Source: Chitinophaga sp. E66
GTDB taxonomy: Bacteria; Bacteroidota; Bacteroidia; Chitinophagales; Chitinophagaceae
Length of the DNA stretch: 64,000 nucleotides
Direction: 5' to 3'
NCBI GenBank assembly: GCA_019285755.1
Contig: CP079103.1
Location: 1,054,001 to 1,118,000, forward strand
The notes beneath the pieces are model-generated. The model was not told where the DNA came from. It saw only the letters and a program-made list of their open reading frames with translations, and searched no databases. Below are positions 1-9,283 of the stretch, piece by piece. Position 1 is the stretch's first letter, and every line of letters starts with the position of its first letter. A program made the translations under genes and the position numbers.

Positions 1-445
1 TCATCGCGAACGGAGAAGATGCGCTCTTTGGCGCGGGCTTTCTCTTCATCGCGCCGTGCGCCGCCGATGCAGGCGTCGAATTTAAGCTCTTCGATGGCAT
101 CGAGGAGGGTAACGGTCTGCAGTGCATTGCGGGAGGCATATTTGCCTGTTTCTTCTTTCACCTTGCCCTGGTTGATGGAGTCCTGCACATTGCGCACGAT
201 GAGCTCCAGGCCGAGGGATTCCACGAGCCAGTCGCGGAACTGGATGGTTTCGGGAAGTTGTGGCCGGTGTCTACGTGGAGCAGAGGGAAGGGTATCTTGC
301 CGGGATAGAAGGCTTTCTGGGCAAGGCGCACGAGGGTGATGGAGTCTTTACCGCCGGAGAAAAGGATCGCCGGGCGCTCGAACTGCGCGGCGGTTTCCCG
401 GAGGATGTAAATCGCTTCGTCCTCGAGGGCTCTTGAAATTGCCAT
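1..445 (-). CDS. cysD: Sulfate adenylyltransferase subunit 2 (CysD), C-terminus off the window
   Basis: CysD is the ATP-pyrophosphatase half of ATP sulfurylase, which activates sulfate to adenylylsulfate in the cytoplasm. The start at 445 gives [17 protein letters not shown], followed by the PP-loop SGGKDS and the HVDTGHNFP motif. Near 258 one G is missing from the expected CCGGAAACC. In the shifted frame the family sequence continues ([29 protein letters not shown] region) to the left edge. It lies 32 bases downstream of cysH on the same strand, so the two probably share a transcript. The break looks like a sequencing error rather than decay. The partner CysN would be expected further left, outside the window. 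Confidence 0.93.
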
Positions 446-477
446 TGTATGCTACTCATATCTTGCTGTTATAAGTC

Positions 478-1163
478 TTAACTGTGTAATCCGCATTCTT
501 TTTTAGACAGCTCCCACCACCAGCGGCCGGCGCGGGGATGCTCTCCCGGCTCAATGGCACGGGTACAGGGGCGCAACCGATGGAGATGAAACCTTTGTCG
601 TGCAGCTTGTTGTAAGGCACGTTGTGCTTCTTCAGATAATCGGTCATCTCTTCGAAAGACCACTGGATGAGCGGGTTGTATTTATAAAGACCACGGTGGT
701 CGTCCCACTCCAGCACCGGCATATCGTGCCGGTTTTCGCTCTGTTCGGCCCTCAGTCCGGTGATCCAGACTTTCGCACCCTGGAGCGCCCTGCCCAGGGG
801 CTCCACTTTCCGGATATGACAACACTCCTTACGGTTCTCTACGGAATCGTAAAAACTGTTGGCGCCTTTTTCCTTCAACAGGTTTTCCACTGCTGCGGTC
901 TGCGGGAAATACACTTCGAACGGCTGCTTGTAACGTGCCCTGGTGAGGTCCATCAGGTCGTACGTCTCCTGGAAAAGCCGGCCGGTGTCTAGCGTGAAAA
1001 CGCGGACAGGTAAGTTATTCTTCCAGATGATGTCTGCCAGCACCTGGTCTTCCTGCCCGAAGGATGTGGAGAAAACCACCCCTCCCGGAAATTCCTCCGT
1101 TAATATGCGTATTCCCGTGGCGATGTCTGTTTGCTGGGCGATAATGCCCGTAAGATCTTTCAT
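478..1163 (-). CDS. cysH: Phosphoadenylyl/adenylyl-sulfate reductase (CysH family)
   Basis: This thioredoxin-dependent enzyme reduces (P)APS to sulfite in assimilatory sulfate reduction. It has the PP-loop region [30 protein letters not shown] and a second Cys motif, [22 protein letters not shown]. The two Cys pairs point to the [4Fe-4S] form that acts on APS. The motif is only read after adding one C near 568 (cccc to ccccc); otherwise the ORF runs on in the wrong frame to 456. I chose the ATG at 1163 (MKDLTG) over the upstream one at 1208 because the predicted promoter at 1206-1213 lies between them. It is the first gene of the cysH-cysD unit. Confidence 0.93.
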
Positions 1164-1205
1164 ATCCTTATCTGACTGTCCTGGGTTACCTGCGTACCCG
1201 GACAA

Positions 1206-1213
1206 CAAAAATA
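1206..1213 (-). promoter_or_regulatory. cysH promoter, -7 element
   Basis: The minus strand reads TATTTTTG, a full match to the Bacteroidota -7 consensus TAnnTTTG. It lies about 43 bases before the cysH ATG and would give a short leader. No clear -33 TTG is visible; the expected place is occupied by the inverted repeat at 1219-1238. Confidence 0.6.
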
Positions 1214-1218
1214 CATAA

Positions 1219-1238
1219 AGTCTATAAAAATATAGACT
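1219..1238. promoter_or_regulatory. Operator-like inverted repeat over the cysH promoter
   Basis: AGTCTATA at 1219-1226 and TATAGACT at 1231-1238 form a perfect 8-bp inverted repeat with a 4-base spacer. It sits directly upstream of the cysH -7 element, where a bound regulator would block or contact RNA polymerase. The Rrf2-family gene next door is the obvious candidate regulator, by analogy with CymR and IscR control of sulfur genes. Binding is an inference. Confidence 0.6.
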
Positions 1239-1254
1239 AAATTTAGGAAAAAGG

Positions 1255-1281
1255 GAAGAGCCCCGTCCTGCGGGGCTCTTC
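1255..1281 (-). terminator. Rho-independent terminator upstream of cysH
   Basis: An 11-bp stem (1255-1265 with 1271-1281) and a 5-base loop are followed on the minus strand by a CCCTTTTT tract. It ends a minus-strand transcript that begins upstream of the cysH promoter. Confidence 0.7.
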
Positions 1282-1434
1282 GGCGACTTTTCTGGGGAAC
1301 GTCATATAAGAAAAAACTCTGCGAAAGCAATATAAGCGGATGGAAATCAAAAGTATACACGTTGAATAGGTTAGCCGGCAAGCGCGCTGTTTCCATGACA
1401 ACAGGTATACAGTGACCGGAAAGTGGTATTTCCG
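1255..1434 (-). ncRNA. Candidate small RNA upstream of cysH
   Basis: The minus strand carries, in order, a promoter-like TTG (1469-1471), a 20-base spacer, TACCTTTG (1441-1448), about 150 bases without a convincing gene, and a hairpin with a T run (1255-1281). This is the layout of a free-standing transcript of about 180 nt. The ORFs that cross it have no recognisable protein features. I looked for a SAM riboswitch core and found none. An alternative is an attenuated upstream start for cysH. Confidence 0.35.
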
Positions 1435-1440
1435 ATATGG

Positions 1441-1471
1441 CAAAGGTACCTGCCGGCATCAAAGCTTCCAA
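1441..1471 (-). promoter_or_regulatory. Promoter of the candidate small RNA
   Basis: The minus strand has TTG at 1471-1469 and TACCTTTG at 1448-1441 with a 20-base spacer, matching the Bacteroidota -33/-7 pattern. Confidence 0.45.
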
Positions 1472-1489
1472 TACTCAGTTCTGAGTATT
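1470..1489. promoter_or_regulatory. Perfect palindrome at the small-RNA promoter
   Basis: AATACTCAG, two central bases and CTGAGTATT form a 9-bp inverted repeat abutting the -33 element of the predicted promoter at 1441-1471. It is an operator candidate; the regulator is unknown. The rest of 1282-1535 shows nothing else I can name. Confidence 0.45.
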
Positions 1490-1535
1490 TTGTATGCGTT
1501 TGGGTGAATATCCGCTCAGCGGAATGGACATAAAA

Positions 1536-1564
1536 AGAGGCTGTATCGCTCCGATACAGCCTCT
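1536..1564 (-). terminator. Terminator of the Rrf2 gene
   Basis: A perfect 13-bp stem (1536-1548 with 1552-1564) and a 3-base loop are followed on the minus strand by CTTTTTA. It lies 22 bases past the Rrf2 stop codon. Confidence 0.88.
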
Positions 1565-1585
1565 GTACTTATAACCCTGGGAATG

Positions 1586-2001
1586 TTATTCTCTTGTGAG
1601 GATATCTTTCAAAGATTTGTTTTCCAATAGTTTAAGCGTCGCGTCGCGGACTTTGCTCATCACTTCGTGCAAGCCGCAAATGGCTTCGTCCTTACAGTTT
1701 TCGCAGCGCTCGTAATAATTGAGGCTAACGCAGGGGAGGAGGGCGATGGGCCCGTCCAGCAGGCGGATGATCCGCGCCAAAGGAATTTCCTTTGGGGTGC
1801 GCATCAGGTAATAGCCGCCGCCTTTCCCTTTCTTGCTGCCTAATATACCGGCATTCTTCAGCTCCAGCAGGATGTTCTCCAAAAACTTGATGGAGATGCT
1901 TTTTCCGAAGCGATTTCAGAAATCAGTATAGGTCCTTTGTCGACATTCTCCGCCAGATAAATCAGGGCGTGGAACGCATATTGTGTTTTTTTAGACAGCA
2001 T
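1586..2001 (-). CDS. Rrf2 family transcriptional regulator
   Basis: A DNA-binding regulator of the Rrf2 (IscR/CymR/NsrR) family. The start at 2001 gives MLSKKTQYAFHALIYLAEN, the usual winged-helix N-terminus. One A is missing from an A run near 1906; the frame then resumes at FLENILLELKNAG and GKGGGYYLMRTPKEI. The C-terminal half has three spaced cysteines (CVSLNYYERCENCKDEAICG), as in members that bind an iron-sulfur cluster. Its position beside cysH-cysD and the inverted repeat at 1219-1238 suggest control of sulfur assimilation or Fe-S status. The target is inferred. Confidence 0.9.
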
Positions 2002-2040
2002 ATTCCTAAGTCTCCTGTGATTTTTGCACTCTCAATGGTA

Positions 2041-2048
2041 CAAATATA
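2041..2048 (-). promoter_or_regulatory. Promoter -7 element of the Rrf2 gene
   Basis: The minus strand reads TATATTTG, a full TAnnTTTG match, 40 bases before the Rrf2 ATG. Confidence 0.55.
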
Positions 2049-2083
2049 GCAAAAACCGGCGGTTATTAACGGGGCCGGATGTA

Positions 2084-2798
2084 CTAGAGGTTGAGGACGT
2101 CGCTCATGGTAAAGATCCCTTTCTTGCCTTTCAGCCACTCAGCGGCGGTAACGGCGCCTGCCGCAAAGCCCTCGCGGGAATGTGCGGTGTGGGTGATGGT
2201 GATATCGTCGATAGCGGAATGATAATCAATGATATGCGTACCGGCTGCGGGGTCTATCCGTTTGGAATGGATATAGAGTTGGGAGGGTCCTGGGTGGCGT
2301 CATTTACCCAACCGCTCTTGCCCGGCAGCTTGTCGATGATCTGCTCGGCCAGGGTGATGGCGGTACCGGAAGGAGCGTCTTTCTTCTGCGTGTGGTGGAT
2401 CTCTTCCATCCGTACGGAGTAAGACGTTTGGCCGGCCATCAGTTCGGCGAGGCGCTGGTTAAGGGCGAAGAAGATATTAACGCCGATGCTGAAGTTGCTG
2501 GCGTACAGGAAAGCCTGGTGCTTTTCGAGGCAGGTTGCCTTCACTTCCGGCAGCTTTTCCAGCCACCCGGTGGTGCCGCATACAACGGGCACGCCTGCTT
2601 CGAAGCATTTCAGGATGTTGTGGTAAGCGGTTTCGGGGTGGTGAATTCGATGGCGACGTCTGCCTGGGAAAGGTTTTCTTTTTCCAGGAGGTGGCTGCTG
2701 TTGATGTCGATGCGGTGAACGATTTCGTGACCGCGGCTGATGGCGATGGCTTCAATGGCTTTACCCATTTTACCATACCCGATTAATGCGATTTTCAT
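2084..2798 (-). CDS. dapB: 4-hydroxy-tetrahydrodipicolinate reductase (DapB)
   Basis: DapB reduces 4-hydroxy-tetrahydrodipicolinate with NAD(P)H in the diaminopimelate/lysine pathway. The N-terminus MKIALIGYGKMGKAIEAIA is the Rossmann glycine motif. Further on are VVCGTTGW, ASNFSIGVNIFF, EEIHHTQKKDAPSGTA (the substrate-binding HHxxKxDAPSGTA) and a C-terminus ending SDVLNL. Two single-base losses break it: near 2600 (a G lost from CCGGAAACC) and near 2270. It is about 240 residues once repaired, normal for the family. It starts 20 bases after the DUF5683 gene ends and probably shares its transcript. Confidence 0.93.
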
Positions 2799-2818
2799 AT
2801 CTGTATCGGATCCTGTGG

Positions 2819-3495
2819 TTATTTGAAAGAAAACCCGGTTGTCCGCGACTGGCGCGGATTGAGGGTGAGGGTAAGCCCTACGCCGAACGTCCGCCGGTCG
2901 ATCATCTTGGGCGTAACGCGAAGGCTCAGGTCGTTGGAGATGTCGAACTGCCGGAGGTGCGCGAACACTGTGGCGTCCACGATGTTAAGGGCATACGCCG
3001 CTACGAACACCAGCACCGAGTAATCCACGTATTGCCGGTAGGCGTCGCGGAGATAGGTGAGGTCCCCATCCTCGTACCGGGGATATGGATCTTTATAATC
3101 CGGGTTATCGCGGTTGGCTACGCGCATGCGGTAGGCGTCGCGGAATTCCCGGTATTTATCCATATTCCAGATGAAGACGCCCGTGCTGACGCCAAGGGCG
3201 GCATACACGACAGGCACCTTCCAGTACTGGCGGTTGTATATCTGTCCCAGCCCTGGGAGCACGGCGGAGTAAAACGCCGCTTTACGGGGCTGTGGAGCGG
3301 TTTGTAATTGGCGATGATGCTATCCTCCTTACTGGCGTACACGACGGTAGTATCCTTACCCGCGGTGGTGGTGGTAGACTGGCGCCGGAGCGAGTCCATG
3401 ATCACGCGGTTGCCGGTCGTGTCCGTCTGGGCAAAAGCGCCTGAAAACGGCAAGAGCAGGAGGCAGCAAAGCAGGAAGCGGGTGCAGTGTTTCAC
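2819..3495 (-). CDS. DUF5683 family membrane protein
   Basis: This Bacteroidota-specific protein has a signal peptide (TRFLLCCLLLLPFSGAFAQ), a short Ser/Thr-rich linker and the core LPGLGQIYNRQYWKVPVVY, with hydrophobic segments around YAALGVSTGVFIW and YSVLVFVAAYALNIVDA. The start is a GTG at 3495, two bases after the parB stop. One C is missing near 3270 (cccc to ccccc). The function is not known. The order parA-parB-DUF5683-dapB is, from memory, common in this phylum and suggests one operon. Confidence 0.85.
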
Positions 3496-3496
3496 C

Positions 3497-4400
3497 TTAC
3501 AATGATAATTTTTCCAGGATGGCGTCCAGTTCTTCATCAGAATAGAATTCGATCTGGATGCTGCCTTTACCGTTTTTCCCCTGTCCAGGTTTACCTTGGT
3601 GGAGAAGTGGGAGGCCAGGTTGTCCTGGATTTTCTGGTAGGCCGGCGGCAGGGAGGCTTTCGCCGGTTTTTTCGCGTTAGGCTTGTCATTTTGATTCACC
3701 TTGCGCACTAGCTCTTCGGTCTGCCTTACGGAGAGGCCGTTTTTCATGATCTCGGCGAACACGAAGAGTTGCTGGTCCACGTTCTCGACCCCGATAAGGG
3801 TACGGGCATGGCCCATGCTGAGTTTATTATTGCGTACTGCAACCTGGATATCGGGCGGCAGTTTCAGCAGTCGGATGTAGTTGGTAACGGTGCTCCTTTC
3901 CTTGCCCATTCTTTCTGCCACCTGCTCCTGGGTGAGGTCGATCTCTTCCATGAGGCGTTTGTAGCTGAGGGCAATTTCGATGGCGTTGAGGTTTTCCCGC
4001 TGCAGGTTTTCGAGCAATGCCAGTTCCAGGAGCTCCTGGTCGTTGGCTTGCCGTACGTATGCGGGGATGTCTTTCAACCCGGCCATCTTGCTGGCCCGGA
4101 AACGGCGTTCACCCGCGATCAGCTGGTACTTTTGCCGATGCGGGAAACGGTAATGGGTTGAATGATGTCGTGCAGCTTGATGGACTGGCTCAGCTCCTGC
4201 AATGCCTGCTCGTCGAAATCGCGGCGGGGCTGCTTGGGGTTGATCTCAATCTGGTCAAGCGGGATCCGCTCGATGCCTGTCGCCTGTGCCACTACCTGTT
4301 CGGCCAGTGCGCCGGTAGTCTGCTTCAGGTCTGTGTCGATATTCTGTAACAGCGAGCGGATGCCTTTGCCCAACGCCTCTTTCTTACTCGGATTGGTCAT
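3497..4400 (-). CDS. parB: Chromosome partitioning protein ParB
   Basis: ParB is the CTP-dependent clamp that loads on parS sites and works with ParA to segregate origins. The N-terminus ([13 protein letters not shown]) leads into the ParB/Srx nucleotidase domain: [13 protein letters not shown], then [19 protein letters not shown] region follows ([20 protein letters not shown]), and the C-terminus ends in [13 protein letters not shown]. Two base losses break it, near 4130 (before YQLIAGERR) and near 3575. It overlaps the end of parA by 17 bases, so the two are translationally linked. I did not find a clear parS site. Confidence 0.95.
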
Positions 4401-5205
4401 CGTTAATTGCTAATATTTTATCTTCTTGATTGATCTTGGTAAAGTTGTGCTTCTGCAGGATCTCCTTGGCCAGGTTCAGGTAGTTGATCGCGCCGGTGCT
4501 CATGGCATCGTACATGATAACGGACTTCCCGAAGCTGGGCGCTTCACCCAGTTTGGTGTTGCGGTGGATGATGGTATTGAACACGCTCTCTTCGAAGTGT
4601 TGCTTCACTTCGTCCACCACCTGGTTGCTGAGGCGGAGGCGGCCGTCGTACATGGTCATGAGGATGCCCTCGATTTCCAGGTCCGTATTCAGCCTGCTTT
4701 GCACAATTTTAATGGTATTGAGGAGTTTGCCGAGGCCTTCCAGGGCGAAGAATTCGCACTGTACCGGGATGATCACCGAATGGGAAGCCACCAGGGCGTT
4801 CACCGTGATCAGGCCCAGGGAAGGGGAGCAGTCTACGATCACAAAGTCATATTCGTCTTTAACGGTATCGATCACCTGTTTCATCACCCGTTCCCGGTTG
4901 GGGTGGTTGATGAGTTCCAGCTCCGCGCCCACCAGGTCGATGTGCGAAGGCAATACCTTCAGGTTCGGCGTGTCGGATTCCAGGATCACGTCCCGGGCCT
5001 GCACGTCGTTCACCATGCAGTCATACAGGCTCTGCTGGATGTTGCGCAGGTCGAAGCCCAGCCCGGTTGTGCTGTTGGCCTGAGGATCTGCGTCCACGAG
5101 CAGCGTTTTGTACTCGAGTACCGCCAGGCTGCTGGCGAGGTTGATGGCGCTGGTAGTTTTCCCTACGCCCCCTTTCTGATTGGCGATTGCGATGATTCTT
5201 GCCAT
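4384..5205 (-). CDS. parA: Chromosome partitioning ATPase ParA
   Basis: An intact 273-residue ParA/Soj ATPase. It starts [20 protein letters not shown], with the deviant Walker A KGGVGKTT, Walker A' [10 protein letters not shown] and Walker [12 protein letters not shown]. It binds DNA non-specifically in its ATP form and moves ParB-bound origins. It is one of the few long genes here without a frame break. It begins 43 bases downstream of the MBL hydrolase region and leads the parA-parB-DUF5683-dapB run. Confidence 0.97.
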   Translation of the reverse strand: MARIIAIANQKGGVGKTTSAINLASSLAVLEYKTLLVDADPQANSTTGLGFDLRNIQQSLYDCMVNDVQARDVILESDTPNLKVLPSHIDLVGAELELINHPNRERVMKQVIDTVKDEYDFVIVDCSPSLGLITVNALVASHSVIIPVQCEFFALEGLGKLLNTIKIVQSRLNTDLEIEGILMTMYDGRLRLSNQVVDEVKQHFEESVFNTIIHRNTKLGEAPSFGKSVIMYDAMSTGAINYLNLAKEILQKHNFTKINQEDKILAINDDQSE

Positions 5206-5248
5206 TGTCTTGTCTTAAATTCCAGGTTTAATAGGATAAAATAGGATA

Positions 5249-5934
5249 TCAGCCGATGGCTTCGATGGTTTCACCGATGCCTGGCAGCAGCAGGGTGAGC
5301 CCCGCATCTTCGAACTGCTTCACAGCAGCCGCCTTGTCGATTTTGATATATCCGAAGGTGTCGTAATGTGCACCGATAATACGTTGGCATTCAATAAACT
5401 CGGCCGCGATCACCGCATCTTCCACGCCCATCGTGAAGTTGTCGCCGATCGGCAGTACCGCGAATCCAGCTTCGCCCAGCGCGGGATCAGCTCCATGTCA
5501 AAGGTCAGGGCAGTATCGCCCGCATAGTAGAAGTTCCCCTCGCCGGTGGTGAACAGGAAGCCCATCGGGTTGCCGCCGTAACTGCCGTCGGGCAGACCAC
5601 TGGAGTGGTGCGCCACCGTACACTTCACCGTGCCAAAATCGAAATTCCACCTACCGCCCGTGTTCATAGGGTGAACCTGCTCATGCCCCTGCTTCCGGAC
5701 CCACTCCGTTAACTCATATGCACCCACCACAGTAGCGCCCGTGCGCTGAGCCAGCGCCATCAGGTCAGCCACATGGTCGTTATGCCCGTGAGACACGAAA
5801 ATGTAATCCGCTTCGATCTGATTGACATCTATTGACTTAGCTAATTCGTTATGGGTGATAAACGGGTCGAAAACGATCTTCTTCCCCTTCACCTCCACAG
5901 CAAAACTGCTATGCCCGTAATAGGTGAACTTCAT
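5249..5934 (-). CDS. UPF0173-type metal-dependent hydrolase (MBL fold)
   Basis: A small metallo-beta-lactamase-fold hydrolase, about 228 residues after repair. It starts MKFTYYGHSSFAVEVKGKK and carries the metal-binding motif VSHGHNDHVADL, then AHHSSG, YAGDTALTFDMEL, and after the break VLPIGDNFTMGVEDAV and GAHYDTF, as in UPF0173 (YtkL-like) proteins. One base is lost near 5462. The physiological substrate of the family is not established. It is likely monocistronic or read into parA, as only 43 bases separate them. Confidence 0.9.
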
Positions 5935-6176
5935 ACTGCAATGATATAATAAAATGACCTAATCGGACAAAAATACAACGAATCGCCTGAAAACCGGCCA
6001 AGGCTACTATTTATTTATTCACACCGCCGGCTGGGGAAAAAGCCATTTTTTCTCCCTTTATTGCAATTTTTAGTCACATGATCGTCTACCTTATCACGGA
6101 AGCCTCCCCGATCAGCCCAATTGTGCTATTTTTACAGGATTGCTCGAATATAAAAACAATTGATTCATACCTTATT

Positions 6177-7466
6177 ATGCGAGCCGGACCCAATTTACTC
6201 TCCACCATACTCCTCGTGATCATCATGCTGGCGCTCGACGCCTACGTGTTTTACGCCCTGCGATCCCTCATGGCCAACGCCGCCCCTAAAATCCGGACGG
6301 TCGTATTCACCCTGTTCTGGGTACTGTCCGCCATCGTGATCGCCTCTATCGCCTTCTATGGTAAAATTCCCTGGGCCAGGTTCATGCAGGCCAGGGCCTA
6401 TTACCTCACCTTCGCTTTCTCTTTCTCCTTCTCCAAACTGATGGTAGCCCTGTTCCTCTTCATTGACGACGGCCGCCGCGCCGTTATGTGGGTCGTGGAA
6501 AAGATGCGCTCAGCCCCGCGGTAGCCGCGGCGGTCCGCGCCGGGAAGAAGGCAACCGCGAAACCGAAGGCATGACCCGCTCCCGGTTCCTGCTCAAATCC
6601 GGATTCCTCGTAGGCGGTACCCTCATGGGCACCCTCCTCTACGGGCTCTCCAATAAATACAACTACCACGTCCGCAAGCTGAAACTGCCATATCCCAACC
6701 TGCCCGCCGCCTTCAAAGGCCTCAAAATCGTGCAGATCTCCGATATCCCTCCGGCTCCTTCAACGATAAGGAAGCCGTAAAGCGCGGCGTAGAGCTCATC
6801 CAGGCCCAGAAACCGGATCTCGTGCTCTTTACCGGCGACCTCGTGAACGACCGCTCCCTCGAAATGGACGACTATACCGATGTATTTGATAAAATCACCG
6901 CCCCCTGGGCGTGTATTCCACCCTCGGTAACCACGACTACGGCGATTATTACCCTGGCCCGACTACGACAATAACCGCCGCTCCCGCCTCAAAGCCCAAA
7001 ACCTGGAGACCCTCAAGGCCATCCACGCCAAAATGGGCTGGCGCCTCCTTATGAACGAAAACAAGATCCTGGAAAAAGACGGGCAGCAGATCGCCCTGCT
7101 CGGCGTGGAAAACTGGAGCATGAACCCCGCTTTCCCCGCCTCGGCGATATGAAGGCCGCCTATACCGGAACGGAAAATATCCCCTTCAAAATTCTCCTGT
7201 CTCACGACCCCACACATTGGGACGGACAAATCCGCCCCGATTACCCGGATATCGACCTCATGCTGGCCGGTCATACCCATGGCATGCAGTTCGGGGTGGA
7301 AATTCCTTTCTTCAAATGGAGCCCGGCTCAGTACATCTACCGCCAATGGGCCGGCCTCTACGAGGAAGGTAAGCAAAGGCTGTACGTGAACAGGGGCTTC
7401 GGATTCCTGGGCTATCCCGGCCGTGTGGGCATCCTTCCGGAAATCACGGTGATCGAACTCGTGTAA
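6177..7466 (+). CDS. Membrane-anchored metallophosphoesterase
   Basis: A single gene of about 430 residues appears as fragments. The N-terminal part has four hydrophobic segments (LLSTILLVIIMLAL, FTLFWVLSAIVIASIAF, YYLTFAFSFSFSKLMVAL, then SGFLVGGTLMGTLLYG after a basic loop). The calcineurin-like domain follows: LKIVQISDIHSGSF, FTGDLVNDRS, LGNHDYGDYY, LSHDPTHWD and LAGHTHGMQ, the five metal-binding blocks. Breaks near 6520, 6742, 6908, 6957 and 7141 are mostly homopolymer losses (for example TGGGGC read as TGGGC). I start at MRAGPN (6177); an in-frame ATG at 6078 is less likely. It resembles Bacteroidota YkuE-like phosphoesterases. Substrate unknown. Confidence 0.88.
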
Positions 7467-7485
7467 GTTCCTTAATTTGTGGGCG

Positions 7486-8493
7486 ATGAAAACGGGGTCA
7501 TCGCCATATTCACTATTTTGCTGGCGGGCTCTTCCGCCCGCGCACAAAGCCTTGCCGAACTGGAAAGGCAGCTGGATTCCATGCTCGACAGCCGCTATAA
7601 GAGCGAGGTGACCATCGGGCTGGGGTTCGGGAACAACCCTGCCTACGGTGGTAAAGCGGCCGACGCTTTCCGGCCGATAGACATGAAGCCTTTCCTCTCG
7701 CCCGCGGTGACGTATACCCATAAAAGCGGCCTGTTCGTCAACACCGCTGCGTATTACCTGCTGGGCGCCGATCGCAGACCCTGGTTCGAAGTGGACCTGG
7801 GCGGCGGGTACGACTATACGCGCAACCGGGACCTCATGACGGGGATCTCCTACACGCGGTATTTTTACGCGGATAGTTCAGACGTTCCCCAGACGCCCAT
7901 TAAAAATGAGCTCTACGCTTATTTCATTTACCGCAAATGGTGGTTGCAACCCGGCCTGAGCCTCGATTTCGGGTGGGGAGCTACAAAGAGGAAAGTACCT
8001 CCGGCGCCATGACGGAACACGGTAACGACTTCAACGTCATCCTGGATGTACGGCATCCGTTCCTGTTCATGGACGTATTGGCGCCAGACGATGGCCTGCT
8101 GATCATGCCCACGGCCGGACTGACGACCGGTACCGCGAAATATTTCTCCAATATGAAGAGCTTCCGCTATGCTACGCGTGGCAACGCCATCAAATCATAC
8201 AACGAGAAAAGGAACAATGGCCGGGGCAACGGAAATGGTAATGGCAACGGCAATGGAAATGGAAACGGTAACGGTGGGGGCAGGTTCCTGTTCCCGTAGA
8301 GCCCGAAACCACGGAAACCATATTGTCTGACGGCAGCGCGTTTAAACCCCGGGCGGTAGACCTGGGCGTGAGGGTTTCCTACATCATCGGCAAATTTGCA
8401 ATATCCCCGTCTTTCACTTTATTTAAAATGCTGCAGGGCCCCGACACCTCCGTAGCGGGCTACTTCACGGCTAATGTGAGCGTGACATTTTGA
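7486..8493 (+). CDS. Putative outer-membrane beta-barrel protein with an Asn-Gly tract
   Basis: I do not recognise the family. After restoring one G near 7495 the N-terminus is MKTGVIAIFTILLAGSSARA, a signal peptide. The rest alternates short hydrophobic and polar strands (AVTYTHKSGLFVNTAAYYLL, DLMTGISYTRYFYADSS), as in porin-like barrels, and ends in an aromatic strand, SVTF. Between 8220 and 8280 lies a run of about nine Gly-Asn pairs, which would be a flexible loop. Breaks occur near 7495, 7975 and 8299. It follows the phosphoesterase by 19 bases and may be co-transcribed. Confidence 0.65.
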
Positions 8494-8601
8494 TAATATC
8501 CCGAATATTTAAGATGGTGCGGAAATCTGTATAGATAATCGATGGAATTCATATTTTCATTCAAATTATCTGCAAAGGTATTGCTAAAATATTGATAGTA
8601 G

Positions 8602-8618
8602 ATATGAAAATTTCATAT
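8602..8618. promoter_or_regulatory. Inverted repeat upstream of the AbiE genes
   Basis: ATATGAAA and TTTCATAT flank one base, a perfect 8-bp inverted repeat 17 bases before the predicted -7 element of abiEi. A related half-site (TTCATATTTTC) lies at about 8548-8558. AbiEi antitoxins are known to bind inverted repeats in their own promoter, so this is a good autoregulatory operator candidate. Confidence 0.5.
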
Positions 8619-8634
8619 TTACCTATTAAAATTG

Positions 8635-8642
8635 TACATTTG
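8635..8642 (+). promoter_or_regulatory. Promoter -7 element of abiEi
   Basis: TACATTTG matches TAnnTTTG exactly. It ends only four bases before the ATG at 8647, so the message would be leaderless or nearly so, unless translation begins further in. Confidence 0.5.
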
Positions 8643-8646
8643 CAAA

Positions 8647-9283
8647 ATGAAGATATCTCAGGACATAGAAGCCTTTGGAACTATCCCAATCCCTCATCAT
8701 GTGATGACGTGGATTCTAAAGGACTATCGCCAGCCAAATGATAAAATCAAAAATTTGGTAAAAGACGATTTGTTGCTTCCCGTAAAACGAGGTTTGTACA
8801 TACCGGGCAAAGCGATCAGGCGGCAGCAGCCGGATCCCTTTTAATTGCTAACCATATCATGGGCCCCAGTTATGTATCATTAGACAGTGCCTTATCATAT
8901 TATGGGCTTATTCCTGAAAAGGTATTTGCCATTACTTCCGTTACCACGAAGCCAGGAAGGAAATTCACAACGAAAGTGGGCGTATTTACATATACAAAAC
9001 TGCCGCTACCTTACTTTAGCTTTGGAATTAAGGGCGTTGAGGTTTCTCAAAGTGAACGTTTTTAATGGCCTCACCTGAAAAAGCATTGTTTGATAAGATC
9101 ATTACCACGCGTGGGGTGGAACTGCGAAGCATTAAGGCAACCATAGCATACCTTGAAGACGATCTGCGAATAGATCTCGACCTGGTGAAGTCGATGGACT
9201 TCAACCTGATGAAAGAATGGATAGTACATGCTCCGAAAAGTTCATCCCTGAATATGTTACTTGAAACGCTGAAAACATTATGA
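8647..9283 (+). CDS. AbiEi family antitoxin (type IV toxin-antitoxin)
   Basis: The antitoxin of the AbiE system, a winged-helix protein that represses its own promoter and counteracts the AbiEii nucleotidyltransferase. Residues 1-55 form the N-terminal HTH (KNLVKDDLLLPVKRGLYIPG). Then come FLIANHIMGPSYVSLDSALS, YYGLIPE and the family hallmark MASPEKALFDKI. Two T-run losses, near 8841 and 9064, break the frame; adding a T at each joins everything to the stop at 9283. Base composition is poorer in GC than the flanks, which suggests transfer. The stop overlaps the toxin ATG. Confidence 0.9.

Noticed and set aside
1283..1435. SAM riboswitch upstream of cysH
   Set aside because: I looked for the conserved core and the paired P1 stem and could not find either.
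6963..7721. A 252-residue minus-strand ORF
   Set aside because: Antisense to the metallophosphoesterase, whose metal motifs lie in order on the plus strand.
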